Below are positions 21,964 to 33,699 of a stretch of 43,939 nt of DNA, one piece after another. Numbering within the stretch: the first letter of the stretch is position 1; every line of letters begins with the position of its first letter. The position numbers and the translations under genes were made by a program. The notes below the pieces were generated by a model. That model ran no database searches and was not told where the DNA came from. It worked only from the letters and a program-made list of their open reading frames with translations. The stretch comes from Priapulus caudatus (taxonomy: Eukaryota; Priapulida; Priapulimorpha; Priapulimorphida; Priapulidae). The stretch spans positions 151,961-195,899 of the forward strand of contig NW_014577420.1 of assembly GCF_000485595.1 (NCBI RefSeq). The letters run 5' to 3'.

Positions 21964-22346
21964 CAGGGCACGAAATTCAGATTTTTTTGCATCGGCCCAG
22001 AGGGCTGGTAACAGTAATTTTTACCAGCCCTCACCATAATTGACCATGCAGCCCTCACAAATTTGTTTGTAAAATCAATGTAATGTTTCACGCTTGCATT
22101 CTTGATTTCAAATTTGTAAAATGTTGATAAGTTATGGCGTGACATACTTCAGGTAAAACAGTAATGTAGGCTATTTGCTATAACTAATGTAGGCTATAGT
22201 AGTATAAATAAAAATGTAGGACACTAAGGTACTTGCTAACATGGCTGAAACCACCGGCTCGGAGGGCCGGTGTTTTGCCAATGTTACTGGCCCTCCAAAT
22301 AATTTGCCGGCAGATGCCGGTGGGTCGGAGCTAATTTCGTGCCCTG
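21964..22346. mobile_element. hAT-like MITE (CAGGGCACGAAATT ends)
   Basis: Ends CAGGGCACGAAATT and AATTTCGTGCCCTG are perfect inverted repeats. Inner blocks of ccagccctc and ggagggcc pair as well. It is inserted in a TATATAT tract; the flanks (atatatat / tatatagt) are compatible with, but do not prove, an 8-bp duplication. Confidence 0.8.
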
Positions 22347-22666
22347 TATATAGTTTTTTTTTTAATTTGCAACTTTTAGTTTCAGTACATGAACATTAGT
22401 GTATAACTCAGTAGGGGGCGAAATTTAGTTGTACTCGTTCGTGTAGCACTTTTACTCCGTCACAGGCAATGCTTCCTGTTATACAGTGAAGGCTTACACC
22501 GGTAGAACTAGCGTATCGTCACAGTGACATATGTCGCACGTTATTGTTTAGCTGTTCTTCTTTAGCCCTTGATTTACAGGATAGTCACTATTAGATCAAT
22601 ATGATATTGTATTCGGGCCCATATATATGCAAGGGTGCCGGCTCCTACCACTGCTGACCCATTGTA

Positions 22667-22710
22667 TCAAGAGCGTATAAAAAAAGCGTACCTTCTTTAT
22701 ACGCTCTTGA
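22667..22710. repeat. Short hairpin b (15-bp arms)
   Basis: Arms TCAAGAGCGTATAAA and TTTATACGCTCTTGA match exactly around a 14-nt loop. Confidence 0.9.
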
Positions 22711-25690
22711 TTGTATGTAGCACCAGCAGCAGTGACAACAATAGCAACAGACACTGGCAGACAAAAAATGTCAATATCTCAGCTGTACCTGTACGCAATG
22801 TTTGGCGATGTGTGTCAATGACCTTGAAGCGTTTTTCGGCCGTTTACTAACTGGTTTTGGGGCGTGTAGGGTGCAGCGGGGCTGTACAAGAAGGTAGTAC
22901 GTGTCAGTACTGCCTTGTCAATGGATCCTCCGTTTTTCACGGGGTTTCCCTCGTAAGATGGACCTGTGGATGGACAGTTTTCTTTGGATTTGCCAACAAA
23001 AAGAAGGGCATACATTTTTTTAGGATATAGAGGTTATTCGTGGGTTATCTTGCACCCATATGAATGATGCAGCGGTAATAGTAATCTTGAAGCTGTAGTG
23101 TATTAAAATCATCAGCTGTAAGTCTCTAGATCTTAATAAAGAGTTATTACGCTTTGTAGGATATTTGAGAAAAAATACAGATTTTTTTAAACATTCTGGC
23201 AGCTCTGCTGATGTACTTTTGTGGGTGGTTGTGTGGTGCATATGAAGGTGTGTGCATGTGGTGCATATGTGTGAGCTTGTGTATGTGCGTGCATGCCTGC
23301 GTGTGTAAGTAGAGTAGTGCAAGAAAACCTGCTGTACGTAACGTGAATAAAAGCAGCTGTCATGTGTGTGATGAGCTCCAATAAAACGCGCGTATGAGTT
23401 AAGATCATTCTGCGAAGCCGCTCTTGCGAAAACGTAAAATAAAACACGCGACTAACTGTATGCGGCACTCATTCTTAATATAGCCGCGCAGCTTCCGCTA
23501 ATGCGCTATTCCGGTATTCCAATATTCCTGTCCGACATTCGTGAGAGAGATGTGCAGGGTTTGACCGTGCGACCGATATACTAGCTTCAGACGGGAGCTG
23601 GTGTTACGCCGTCGGAAAACCACCGCAACGGTGAAGGAAACCTTAGCAGGTCCCCACATTTATCTGATTTATGAAACTGCGATTTATGCTATTTCTCGTT
23701 GTTTAACTTCCATGCTAGTAGGCGACTCTGCCGGATTTGCTAAACTGTAGATGTCCACTTATTAGTTATATGGAAAATTTATCATTATTACCAAAAACAT
23801 CAGGATAGCTATTTTATCGTGCGGCGCTTATACTTTATAAATTATAGCGTGGATACGTTTATGGTAGCGATATATTTTTGGTTAGATATTATACGTGTTC
23901 GGTGATCGAGAGGTATATTACGATATTAAATTTATACCCGATAAACGGGATTCAATAGGTAATTGGTGTTCGGAGTGCATGCAGCACGTCTACAATACTC
24001 TTGGCCTACATCATTCACGGCAGTTGCTTTGTGCGAATTCTGAATATCTTGTTCCGGAGAGTAATCTGTGTCACGGATACGCGATGCCTTGTCTGTCCGT
24101 CCTAGAGATTGCTGTGATACCCTATGTATATTATTATATATATATATATATATATATAAACACCCATATATGCATATATATGGTTGTTTCATACGCTACG
24201 GTGACATTTGTGTCAGCATCCAAAAGACAGGTAATACTGTCATAATGTCTGGTCATTACCGTACAGTTTTTAAACGCCGACAGCAATCGATAAGTTAACT
24301 ATAGCTACGTTTTGAATCAACACGGTTGAGTAAAAGTTAACCAAGGTAGATCTATTAGCTACCAACCGAATGAACTTATTTTAAATGATTTACAATCTGT
24401 GATATTTCCATGCGACTTGATCCTAATGGCTCGGTCTCTGGGAAATATTGCATGTATAACGTAGAGATTTGCATGGCGTTTTATCATCACTATGTGTAAA
24501 TGGTATAAAGCTATCTGAATTTTCATAGTAATCTTACTACTCCTGCTATTAGCATAACCTCCTTTTAAGTACTGCATGTTTGTACATTGTGTACACACTT
24601 GTACATAGCGTATTTTAAGGTTTTCCGACATTAAAAAAACCAATTGGACCACTCTCGTATCTCTATCCACTATAGAACCGGTAGAATTTTTTTTAGCTCG
24701 AGGAGAATCAATACTATTAGTTTATGTAAGAAGTACATGTTATCAAGAGCTATTAAATATTTATTAGCTCTTGATGTTAGGCCAAAACAAAATATAGGTG
24801 TGGTTACGGTTTCCTGACCAACCCTATTTATTCCCAGCGACCCTAAACATTTTAATTGTCAATTTTCTTTAAAGTAAAAAAAAAAAAATGAATTGGACAG
24901 TTCCTGCTTCAAAAAGCACAACGCACATCCTTCAGACATGGTTCGTAAATAAAATATTTCAAGAAAATAAAATGTTTCCCTACCTACCTACCCTATTTTT
25001 TTCGGCATGTAACGGTAACCACACATATATTTTGTTTTGGCCTTATCAGGAGTGTGATAATATAGACTATATTAGTTAGACTTTGTTATAAAAAAATATG
25101 GGATAACGAATTATGCAGATAGTACTACAGCTGCACAATTCTATTTAGCAATCAATCGGATAAATTTTATCAACGTGGTTAAGATAATAACAGTGTAACG
25201 TGCTAGAGCCATGTAGAAATGAACACGATCTTGCACATCCGGTACGTGCCCATGCTCGTACGTAGTCGAACTAACCAGCGAACAAATGTATCAAGGGTTG
25301 TGGTTTACTTTAACAAATCGTGAAAACTAGGCAGGATAAATCAAAACCTTACAAAATATGTTCAAAAAAATGAAGGAAAGGTTATGAAACAGGACTTTGC
25401 CACGAACAATATAATCGGTGAAACATGAACATGCACACATTTAATCTGAAAGGAAATTCGTATGAAATAAGATAGCGTATTTATTATCGATAATGACTTT
25501 TGTACGTGGCGTTGAAATATCATGATGCTCGATCCCTAGTAATTCACTAGTAAATTATCCAGTATTTTATTATCGTTAATATTCCATAGTTCCACTGTGA
25601 TGTACTGTCACCAGCGTGACTGATAGCGACTCGTCCTTTCTTTGGTCATCTCGTTCGTTAGTTATGAGATGACGCATGTGTTATTCATGG
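22711..25690. other. No gene seen
   Basis: AT-rich DNA with a (TG)-rich patch at 23220-23300, an (AT)n at 24133 and a small hairpin at 24743. An open frame of 116 codons (23895-24245) ends in the AT microsatellite and has no motif I recognise. Confidence 0.5.
24743..24774. repeat. Short hairpin a
   Basis: A 32-bp near-perfect palindrome starting TCAAGAGCTA and ending TAGCTCTTGA. Confidence 0.9.
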
Positions 25691-25696
25691 CTGCAG

Positions 25697-25804
25697 GTAA
25701 AACGTGCGTGCTCTAATGAAGGCCCGTTCTGCACCACGGTCCTGCACTGTCGTCACCACTTCTCCTGCCCCGTGTCACTGACATGCAGCCAGGCCATCGG
25801 CTAG
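25697..25804 (+). other. Possible terminal exon of a small Cys-rich peptide (weak)
   Basis: After catggctgcag, 35 codons to TAG 25802 read VKRACSNEGPFCTTVLHC then RHHFSCPVSLTCSQAIG. A dibasic KR precedes five cysteines spaced 6, 5, 5 and 5 residues apart. No upstream exon or signal peptide was found, and the stretch may be chance, so it is not called a gene. Confidence 0.15.
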
Positions 25805-25882
25805 GATCGCGCCACCTCGTGTGTGTAACTTTACTGCATGCGCTGTCTTCACCGTCTCAACGACATTCTTTGGCAGAATTTA

Positions 25883-26946
25883 TTAGCTCATCTGACGAAG
25901 TCATATGCAGTTTGTAGAATCGCATGAGCGTGCGTGCGTCCGTCAACAGTTGGGCACAAATCTTAACCGCTCGACGTACGGTCACGATATTCGGGACGTC
26001 GGGGGGGGGGATCGTGAAAAGGACTCAAGGTGACAAATTTGGGGGTCAAAGGTCAAGATGTGTAAACGGAGGGCGAATATTTCCCCCTTAACTTAAGGTA
26101 TAGGAGGAAATACGGAATTGAGGCATAAATCTGAACGGCTTCACCTATACTCTTAATATTCGGTCTCGGTGTATAGTGTGATGGGCAGGAAACCCATCAC
26201 CAATGCGAAATTGGAGGTCACAGGTCAAAGGGCAGTGGGGGAAAGGTCAGATATCAGACATTTTCTGAGGACATGGCCTAATGGACTAACTGAAAAACTT
26301 GTTTGTTTCAGCGCTGACCTTCCATTTTTATCACTTTATTGAAAGGACCATGAAATGTGCTTTCCACTGATGTGCGAAGAGTAAGTGTCTGATAACCTTT
26401 TGACCCTCAAGAGAAAGGTTAAACATGGATTCCTCAACTGCCTCAATGACGTGACAGTGTTGTCATATTCATGGCACATCCATAATCTATAAACCCAATA
26501 AGCCTCAATAGCCGAACGCGTAGAGCAGAAGCGTCACGGCTGAAAGGTTGTTGGATCGAATCCCATCTGTTTTTTAATTATTTTTCTGTTTTCTGTATTT
26601 TTCTATCTTTATCCATTTAACTATTTTTTTCCAATTAACACAAATATTTACATGATTTATTTACAACAATTTAATAACAACAAATAATTTTTACAACAAT
26701 TATTTATTTATTTTTAATAGGGTTAGGGTTAGGGTCACAATGCACCGTAAAATAGGAGTTTCAGGCACGTGATTTGTATCAACCAATGGGATTTGGGAGG
26801 TATGCAGGCCCTAGCTGCGTGTCAGGTGGGTGGCTGATAATAATATCACAGGCGCCTAACAAAGGTGTCACTATGCACGACTGAAATGTTACGTTTATAA
26901 CCGTAGCAACAGACCTCAGATGAGCCCAGATGCTCTGCGGCTCTTG
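25883..26946 (+). mobile_element. Dispersed AGCTCATCTGA element, copy 1
   Basis: It starts TTAGCTCATCTGACGAAGTC, followed by a GCGTGCGTCCGTCAACAGTT block and ggtcaaaggtcaag motifs. It ends CAGATGAGC...GCTCTGCGGCTCTTG, so the outer ~10 bp are inverted. There are four copies in the window, all in + orientation. Similar 'AGCTCA-TCTGA...CGTCCGTCAAC' repeats are widespread in marine invertebrates in my recollection. It is non-autonomous, with no open frame. Its interior contains a tRNA-like SINE head and T-rich DNA not shared with the other copies. Confidence 0.8.
26498..26575 (+). repeat. tRNA-derived SINE head
   Basis: tagccgaacgcgtagagc resembles a Pol III A box, and ggatcgaatccc fits the B box (GGTTCGANTCC with one change) ~45 bp downstream, followed by a T-rich tail. 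It does not fold as an intact tRNA. It sits inside dispersed-element copy 1. Confidence 0.5.
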
Positions 26947-27234
26947 TTTGGTTTACCGATGAAAAAGAGAGCGCAAGTGCCGAGAGGGAGTGCCTAACTC
27001 CTGTCCGAGGTTAGAATGAGCCAGGAAGAGTAAACGTCCACGGCTAGAAGCTGACGGTTTCGGGAGTGTTTAGATCAATCACAAACTAAAAATGGTAGCT
27101 GTCTTATCTCCCGGTTATCAGGAAATTATCTATGTAATAAAGAAGGCGTTACCTACTTAATACGCTCTTGGTGTAATATAACATGCTGTCAGCAGTACGA
27201 TAGGAACCCGTACTACCCCTCTAATGATGTACCG

Positions 27235-27240
<6 letters not shown>

Positions 27241-27283
<43 letters not shown>

Positions 27284-27300
27284 TGCGTGCGTGTGTGTAC
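27241..27300. repeat. (TG)n/(TGCG)n microsatellite
   Basis: A pure (GT)n run followed by (GCGT)n. Open frames here on both strands are artefacts. Confidence 0.9.
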
Positions 27301-27424
27301 ACAAGCTTGTATTTGCACTGTTCGCCGCCGAACGAAGTATCCTCAAGCAGGCTTTCAGATTTGAAAAGTAAAGGAGGAGTACTAATGACTCCCCTAGGAC
27401 ACCATAGGGGGTCTTTTCACGCTC

Positions 27425-27585
27425 CATAATCACACCCTTAAGAGGCATGATGGAGAGCTCCACTAAAAAATCACACCCTTAAGAGGCATGATGGAGAGCT
27501 CCACTAAAAATCACACCTTTAAAAGGGATGATGGAGAGCTCCTTGAGGGCTCTCCATCATGCCTCTTGGGGTGTGATGATGGAAT
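27425..27585. repeat. Tandem-plus-inverted repeat cluster
   Basis: Three direct units of tcacacccttaagaggcatg atggagagctccactaaaaa (~41-47 bp) are followed by an inverted partial unit (gggctctccatcatgcctct, 27546-27565). The last direct unit and the inverted one form a hairpin. Confidence 0.85.
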
Positions 27586-27589
27586 CATG

Positions 27590-29360
27590 ACCAATCCTCA
27601 GTCTATAGTGAAATCCAAAACGAAAATTGGGATGTCATGTCAATCCATGATTATCATTCATCTTCACCTTCATTCATTCAATGGCTGATTACATTTTTTT
27701 CATCCAACAACCCAACACTAGCACACAGATTAATAAAAGAGTTGATCGGATGTAAAAATAAACTTGTTTTATTTATTCTGACATGACATGAACTCTGAAT
27801 TTGAAAAGAAAATACAATGTACAATGGCGAGAATTTTTTATTTTGTTGGTTTACAGATCCGCCGACCCGAATTTTCAAGAAAAACGAAAAAAAATAAAAA
27901 TAGAAAATCTGTATTTTTTTTATTCCCGACGACCTTTTCTCTAAGAAATATGAATAAAAAAATGTAAACTTGCACAAACAGTTTATAATAAAAGTAAAAA
28001 TGATTACAAGTTGAGTTTTGTTTTCATTTAGTTTTCTTAAAATACTTTAATATCATGTATAACAGTATCACTGTATTTTGACTTGTTTGATCTGACAAAA
28101 CGACAATTTTTTTTTACCTTATTGAGTCAACAACAACAACAAAAATTCTGTAAACCAACAAAACAAAAAAACGTGGCCTAACTGTAAACCAACCTAACCT
28201 TAACAACCCTAACCGAGTACCAAGTTACCTTAAAGCGTGTATTGCAAGAATTTTGCTCAGAAAACTAAAACTAAATATAGCTGAATATAGTCTCACCTGA
28301 CAGCGAAAATATCACTGATTACACCAACATTCAAAACACTAAGATTTTATGCAGTTAGAGCATAGAAAAATTGATTTGACCACATCATACCAGCAATAAA
28401 TTTTTGCGTATCCCAACTCTCAAAATCACAAATGGCGTCTTTGAACAAGTGCACATAATTAAAACAAAAGGGCGTGCAATTCTGTTTGGTAAATATTATT
28501 GAGTTTTTATGTCAATAATTCAGAGCACTTTCTGTCATTGTCATTCCCGTGTTACTATATGACTGGCAATCCACAAGCTACTCTAATAACAGACTTTACG
28601 TGGCATTAGTACTGCACTGCTGTTACGCTAGTATAAACGTCTGTGTTTACACGCTGACCTGATTTCTACGGTGCGATGGTATGCATTACTGCACCGTGAT
28701 AGATGTCTCGCGCTACTGCGAGAAAATCCGAGAGATGGCAACGGTAAACAGAAACAGAATGCAAAATTGTAATCATGTAAAAATGCAAAAATGCATGATT
28801 TCATTGGATTTGGTGAATACGAAGGTTCTAAGACATTTTATCGTTACTCTAGACAATTGCTGTTACTCAAGCAATAACGGTAGGTATCATGAAAATGGGG
28901 AAAACACTGGAAGATTCTCGCAATACACGCTTTAACAGAGTATCCGCGTGACGTCAGTGGCTATAGCCTATACACCATAGATAGTGTTTGGGATACCATA
29001 GATAGTATATTATAAGATAGCTGAGTCGGTTTATAGTTAGTGTTAGGGTTTTTGCATTATTCCTTGATACGAAAAGTCTGATGCCGAAGTTGATATGCGT
29101 AGTATTGGTAGTATGGAATATGACCATTCGCAACCACCAGCACCATCAGCAGGCTGTATTCATTCAACTTCGGAGATAGCCGAGTTCATGCGTGACGTAC
29201 ACAGAAACAGGAACACGTTTCATGGAAACATAATATGCCGATGGATATGGATAATATATATATGGGTACTTTTATGAGGCGCGATGATGCACGCACGAGG
29301 GCACAATTTCGGGTGTGCGGTGGAGCGCGGGCATGATCGCGATCACGCTCCTTAAAAATG
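27590..29360. other. No gene seen
   Basis: AT-rich sequence with homopolymer runs. Short ATG frames (28681-28935, 84 codons) show no domain. taacctaacc/ccctaacc near 28185-28205 and agtgttaggg near 29040 are brief telomere-like strings. Confidence 0.5.
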
Positions 29361-29365
29361 AAAGT

Positions 29366-29575
29366 CATGCTTAGTCATCGAGATGCAGGGTGTGGGGTTC
29401 GAGTCCTGCCCGCCGTGGTCACTGCTGTTGCCCACCCACGCACAAAACAGTTTGTTGTGAGTTTCTTATGCGAACGTCGGCTGTAACTGTTGAAGAGGAT
29501 ATGGATCGGGATAGCCAAGCGGTTGCAATCATCACTCGACCACGGCTGGTTAGGGTTCAAGTGCAGGCAAGTCTG
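29366..29575 (+). repeat. Tandem tRNA-like SINE heads
   Basis: There is a good B box (gggttcgagtcctg) at 29395-29409. Downstream, a perfect A box TAGCCAAGCGG (29512-29522) has a B box GGTTCAAGTGC at 29553-29563. Neither gives a full cloverleaf, so SINE remnants rather than functional tRNAs are inferred. Confidence 0.5.
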
Positions 29576-29589
29576 CTAGTGCGTAGAGC

Positions 29590-29700
29590 AGACACCTGTC
29601 TATAAAGGACACGCATGGCGCTTCCCCGAAGTGGCGATTATACAGTGAAATCACCTCTGTAAAACGAACACCTGTCTGTAATTTGTAAAGGACTCTTTTG
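29590..29700. repeat. Dispersed repeat, copy B
   Basis: Same order of blocks as 12210-12300: tataaaggacac, attatacagtgaaatcacc, aaaacgaacacctgtctg, then a second ttgtaaaggact. It lies just downstream of a tRNA-like SINE head. Confidence 0.6.
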
Positions 29701-31550
29701 GCATTGTTTTTTTATTTTTCTTGAAGTTACCCTTATATACGAGTTTGACCTTACTCTCTTGTGTGACCTTGGGCTAGTCATTTTACTCTCATTAATTAAT
29801 ATCATTGTGCAGAGATACTCTGCAGGTAATTCCTTGCATGCGGCTGCAGTTGCCTCAGTCGTTGAGATTTTCAGTCCTTCCAAATTAATTATGGTTATCA
29901 AAGCCCACCTTCTACATTTTAATGTAATTTGTGCGGTATTTCGCGGCCCCAAGACAGAATGCAGAGTTGAGAAACGATTGGTCAGGTATTCCTTATCCAC
30001 CCCTGCTTACAAAACTACAACATATGACCGATGTACGACTACTGTAACGATGTATGACTGACCGATGTATACTGATGATCTCAGTGACCTTGTAACATAT
30101 CCTGAGCCTGTGAAAAAAAAGCGCGTTAATTCTATTTGGTACAAGACGATAATGTTTCTTGCTATCGGGAGTAGATAAGAGGAGATATAGACGAGCAGGA
30201 AGGAGACTTTATGCTGACGATTCAACGTAAATTTTAAAAAGTTTTTAAAAAAGTTCATGCTATTAATAAATAGGGATGGGACGATACGGGTAAATCACAA
30301 TATGCTAGGTATCGTGATATTTTCAAGAAAAAATACCTACCATCTATGTATTTAACCGGCAGAACAATCATGTGAACGCTTACAAATCAATAACATGGAG
30401 CGCTTAGTAAACAACTGCTATTGAACTGCGAATTGTATCACGCTTCTTATGTTTTCTGATGAAACTATGCTACCAAATGATATGGATTTTGGTCAGTAGA
30501 GTATCAATACGTGTATCGTCTAGGTTTGTATGGCAATACATTGTTATATCAATAAATCGTCCACATTCTACTAATAATTAGGCTTATATAGTAATATATA
30601 ATGTAACTAGTAAATATATATTTAATTACAATTGCAAATGGTAAAATATTATCAAGAGTACATAATAGAGATCTATGTGTCTCTATTATGTACTATTGAT
30701 ATTATATAATGTTAGACTAATGAATTTCACTTTACTGATTGTTATCAAGAAACCTTCACATGTAGTTGGTCTCTTGTGCGCTGCGTACATGAAGTGGTGC
30801 ACGTTGTAAGGTGTGGCTGTGGTAGTCGGCGTGAGGCATGTGTACCTTCAGGGGAGAGGGAGCCATAGCGGGTTGGGCTGACACGCAAAACCGGTGTTCT
30901 CTATGCTAGACGCGTGGCTCATATATAGTCAGTGGGTGGTGCGCAAATGTTCAGTAGGTGTGGTAGGACACGGAACTATTCTTAGTAGTGTGTGTGCGTA
31001 CATGCGGGTGCGCGCGTGGGCGTGCGTCCGTGTACTTTTTAAGGCGTGTGCACTTGCGTGGTGTTTCATATTTTCAACCTCCAGATCCTCACCGACATTA
31101 TATAAGACCCTGCCAAGATTCAAATGAATTCCCACGCATCTGTAAGGTGGCAAGCTGTGTATCATAGGAAACCCTAGCTGTACCCGTGTAGCCCTACAGT
31201 ACACACAGTACAGGTTATGTGCTAGCCCTGTTAGTTAGTGTTACGAGAGCGAAGGAGTAGGGGCTAGGGAAACTGCTAGGGATCTGCAGGTACGTGGTGA
31301 GTCGGATCGGGTTTCCACGCTGTACGTCTGCCGACTATGGGAGCGTAACCAACTTGCCCAGCCACACGCCATGCCGAAGATGGAAGGGATGTTAGATGCA
31401 GCCGGGATGCTGCGTTGGGTTCCGGTAGGCGGCTATATTTAGCCTGGCATCGCGTGAGCATGACTGGCTTGCTTAGGGAGAGTCACGCAGCTGCTGTTTG
31501 ATAACAGATGCCCGCACCCCACGCGCGGATGAGCCTTCCTAGTGTGTAGC
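29701..31550. other. No gene seen
   Basis: Contains one small hairpin (30651-30700) and a GC-richer patch (31210-31540) with no recognisable exon. Confidence 0.5.
30651..30700. repeat. Short hairpin d (21-bp arms)
   Basis: Left arm ATCAAGAGTACATAATAGA(GA) and right arm (TC)TCTATTATGTACTATTGAT differ by one base, with an 8-nt loop. Confidence 0.9.
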
Positions 31551-31557
31551 CGTGTCT

Positions 31558-31558
<1 letters not shown>

Positions 31559-31617
<59 letters not shown>

Positions 31618-31672
31618 CTCTCGCTCTCTCGCTCTCTCGCTCTCTCGCTCTCTCGCTCTCTTTCTCTCTATC
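31559..31672. repeat. (CT)n then (CTCTCG)n microsatellite
   Basis: About 55 bp of pure CT is followed by ctcgctctct units; it continues as a pyrimidine-rich tract to ~31770. Ser/Leu-repeat frames here are not genes. Confidence 0.95.
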
Positions 31673-32187
31673 TGTCTCTCCCACCTCTTTCTCTCCCTCT
31701 CTCACTTTCTCTGTCGGATCTCCTCTCTCCCTCACTTTATCTTCTGCCATCTCTCCTTCTTTCTCTCTTGTAAACTAAACGGGGAATGCCAAATGGATTT
31801 GAGATTACCATGACACACACTCCAAATAATGAAAATTTAAGTGTGAGGTTCAGAAATAAACTCCAACGACCAAAAGTTAAATCCTTCCCACGCCTATGTG
31901 GAACATAGGCGCATAGGGCGGTACCTATCTCCGTTTCTGTAACCCTGAGGCCCCGGAGCTGCTTTCACAGTAAATGCTACAGTAGGGGGTTAGTCCACTG
32001 GTAGCACTGCGAGTTAACTTGCCACACTCTATCTTTATTTGCTATCTGCTTTATGTAGTGCGGGGTGAAATGCTTTATTTGGAAACAAACAAAAACCCCT
32101 AGGGAGCAAATTAAGAGACTTAGGCTAGATCATAGTAGATGCCTAGTTCGTGGGCATCCAACTCAACTGCTCGGGGTCATAAGATAA

Positions 32188-32471
32188 CAAGGGTAGAAAT
32201 AAGGAGAAAAAAGAGATGGTCCACAGGACCATCTAGTTTGAAATTTAGATGGTCCTCCTAAATTTTAGATGGTCCTCCTAAATTTTAGATGGTCCTCCTA
32301 AATTTTAAATTGTTCTCTAAAAGTAAAAGTAATGCGGCGTGCAAGAAATTTACCGTAAAATGGGACCAAAATATTCAATGGTCCGTCGGACCACTGACTT
32401 TAAAAATCTGATGGTCCTCCTGATTATTTGATGGCCCCGGACCATCGGACCATCGCTTATTTCGACCCCTG
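32188..32471. mobile_element. hAT-like MITE with internal 20-bp repeats
   Basis: Left end CAAGGGTAGAAATAAG and right end complement CAGGGGTCGAAATAAG pair with two mismatches; both ends carry ggtcc/ggacc blocks. The interior holds 3-4 units of agatggtcctcctaaatttt (32250-32308). The ends resemble those of the 21964-22346 element. No exact target duplication was seen. Confidence 0.7.
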
Positions 32472-32636
32472 AGATATCCTTGAGGATGTTTAATGATACA
32501 AATTTTGAGCCAGCAGAAAGCTTTCTTTCTCTCCGAGTCTCATCCAGCATGGCTCCCTAGTGCTGCCATCTGTTCGCCCATAGATATCTATATACTAACA
32601 TAGTTGTATTCATTTGTAACATCAGTTGTTCACATA

Positions 32637-32868
32637 GAGCCTATTCTTTTCTTTGGAGGAGCCTATGAGCCGCTCGTCGCTTCGAAATTTTGTAACAGGT
32701 TATATTAGTTTAATACAGAGTATTATGATACATAGTAAGTCCCAGGATAGTGGAGAAAGATTCGTGTTTAGAATAAACCCAGTTTGAAAGTTCTAGTCTC
32801 GAAAAACGCACCATAAAACCGCCCGGAGTGAATCAATCAGGGGCTCCTCCAAAGAAAAGAATAGGCTC
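32637..32868. mobile_element. 232-bp element with perfect 27-bp inverted ends
   Basis: gagcctattcttttctttgg at 32637 continues to 32663, and its exact complement occupies 32842-32868. No coding capacity and no clear target duplication, so the superfamily is unknown. Confidence 0.8.
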
Positions 32869-33471
32869 GCGTTGTAACCCTACTCTTGTCGGCTTACATT
32901 ATTGTATCTACGTGAGCGCGGTCTGGTATGTGGGGCGTGCGGTGAGTAGTGAAAGCAGGATGCACATGAATAGGAAATGCTGACAGTCGTCTCCAACCCC
33001 GAATGGCCGTTTCTCTTGGCCATCGGCTGCAGACGGATGGGGCCACCACCGCTGCTGTGACAAACACGTAGCGAAGATAGGATTCCAAGATTCAGCGCGC
33101 CAACAATTGTGTCGTCATTTGCCTTGAATATATGAAATATCTAAAATATCAATATGTACGTGTGTATGCATATATATATATGATGTCTATATATATATAT
33201 ATACAGGCACGCACGCACGCATGCACTAATAATGGTGTATATATGGAATACAGCTGGGATGTTCATCGATCAGTCGTTCATTCTCTCTCAGTACTCAGTT
33301 GAGTCTCTGTGTGCATCTGTGGGCTCTTCACCTGCTGTTTCCATGCTTGGCTCTTCACCTGTGTGCACCTAACATCTTCGTAATACCTCCTCCCCCCCCC
33401 ATCGATTGGGAGTGTGTGGAGGAGAGCTGGAGTGTTTGTGTGTGTGAGGGGAGGAGAGGAAGAGTTAGTGG

Positions 33472-33675
33472 GAGTGTGTGTGTGTGTGTGTGTTGCGTGT
33501 GTGCGTGCGCGCTGCTGTGCGTTGGTGCGTGCGTGCGCGCGTGCGTGCCGTGCGTGCGTGCCGTGTGAAGGGACGTGCCGTTGTGAGGGGAGGAGAGCAA
33601 AGAGTTAGTTGGGAGTGTGTGTTGTGTGCGTGCGTGCGTGCCCGTGCGGTTGCGTGCGTGCGTGTGTGTGTTTGC
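33472..33675. repeat. (TG)n/(TGCG)n microsatellite cluster
   Basis: Two TG/TGCG arrays are separated by a duplicated gtgaggggaggagagcaaag segment (compare 33445 and 33585). Cys/Val/Arg and His/Thr frames on the two strands are artefacts. Confidence 0.9.
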
Positions 33676-33699
33676 ACGGGCTGTGTGCGAACCTCTCGC

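Noticed and set aside
29512-29563. Functional tRNA gene
   Set aside because: Good A and B boxes, but no acceptor or anticodon stems that pair; better read as a SINE head.
31542-31778. Ser/Leu and Arg/Glu repeat frames on both strands
   Set aside because: Simple (CT)n microsatellite.
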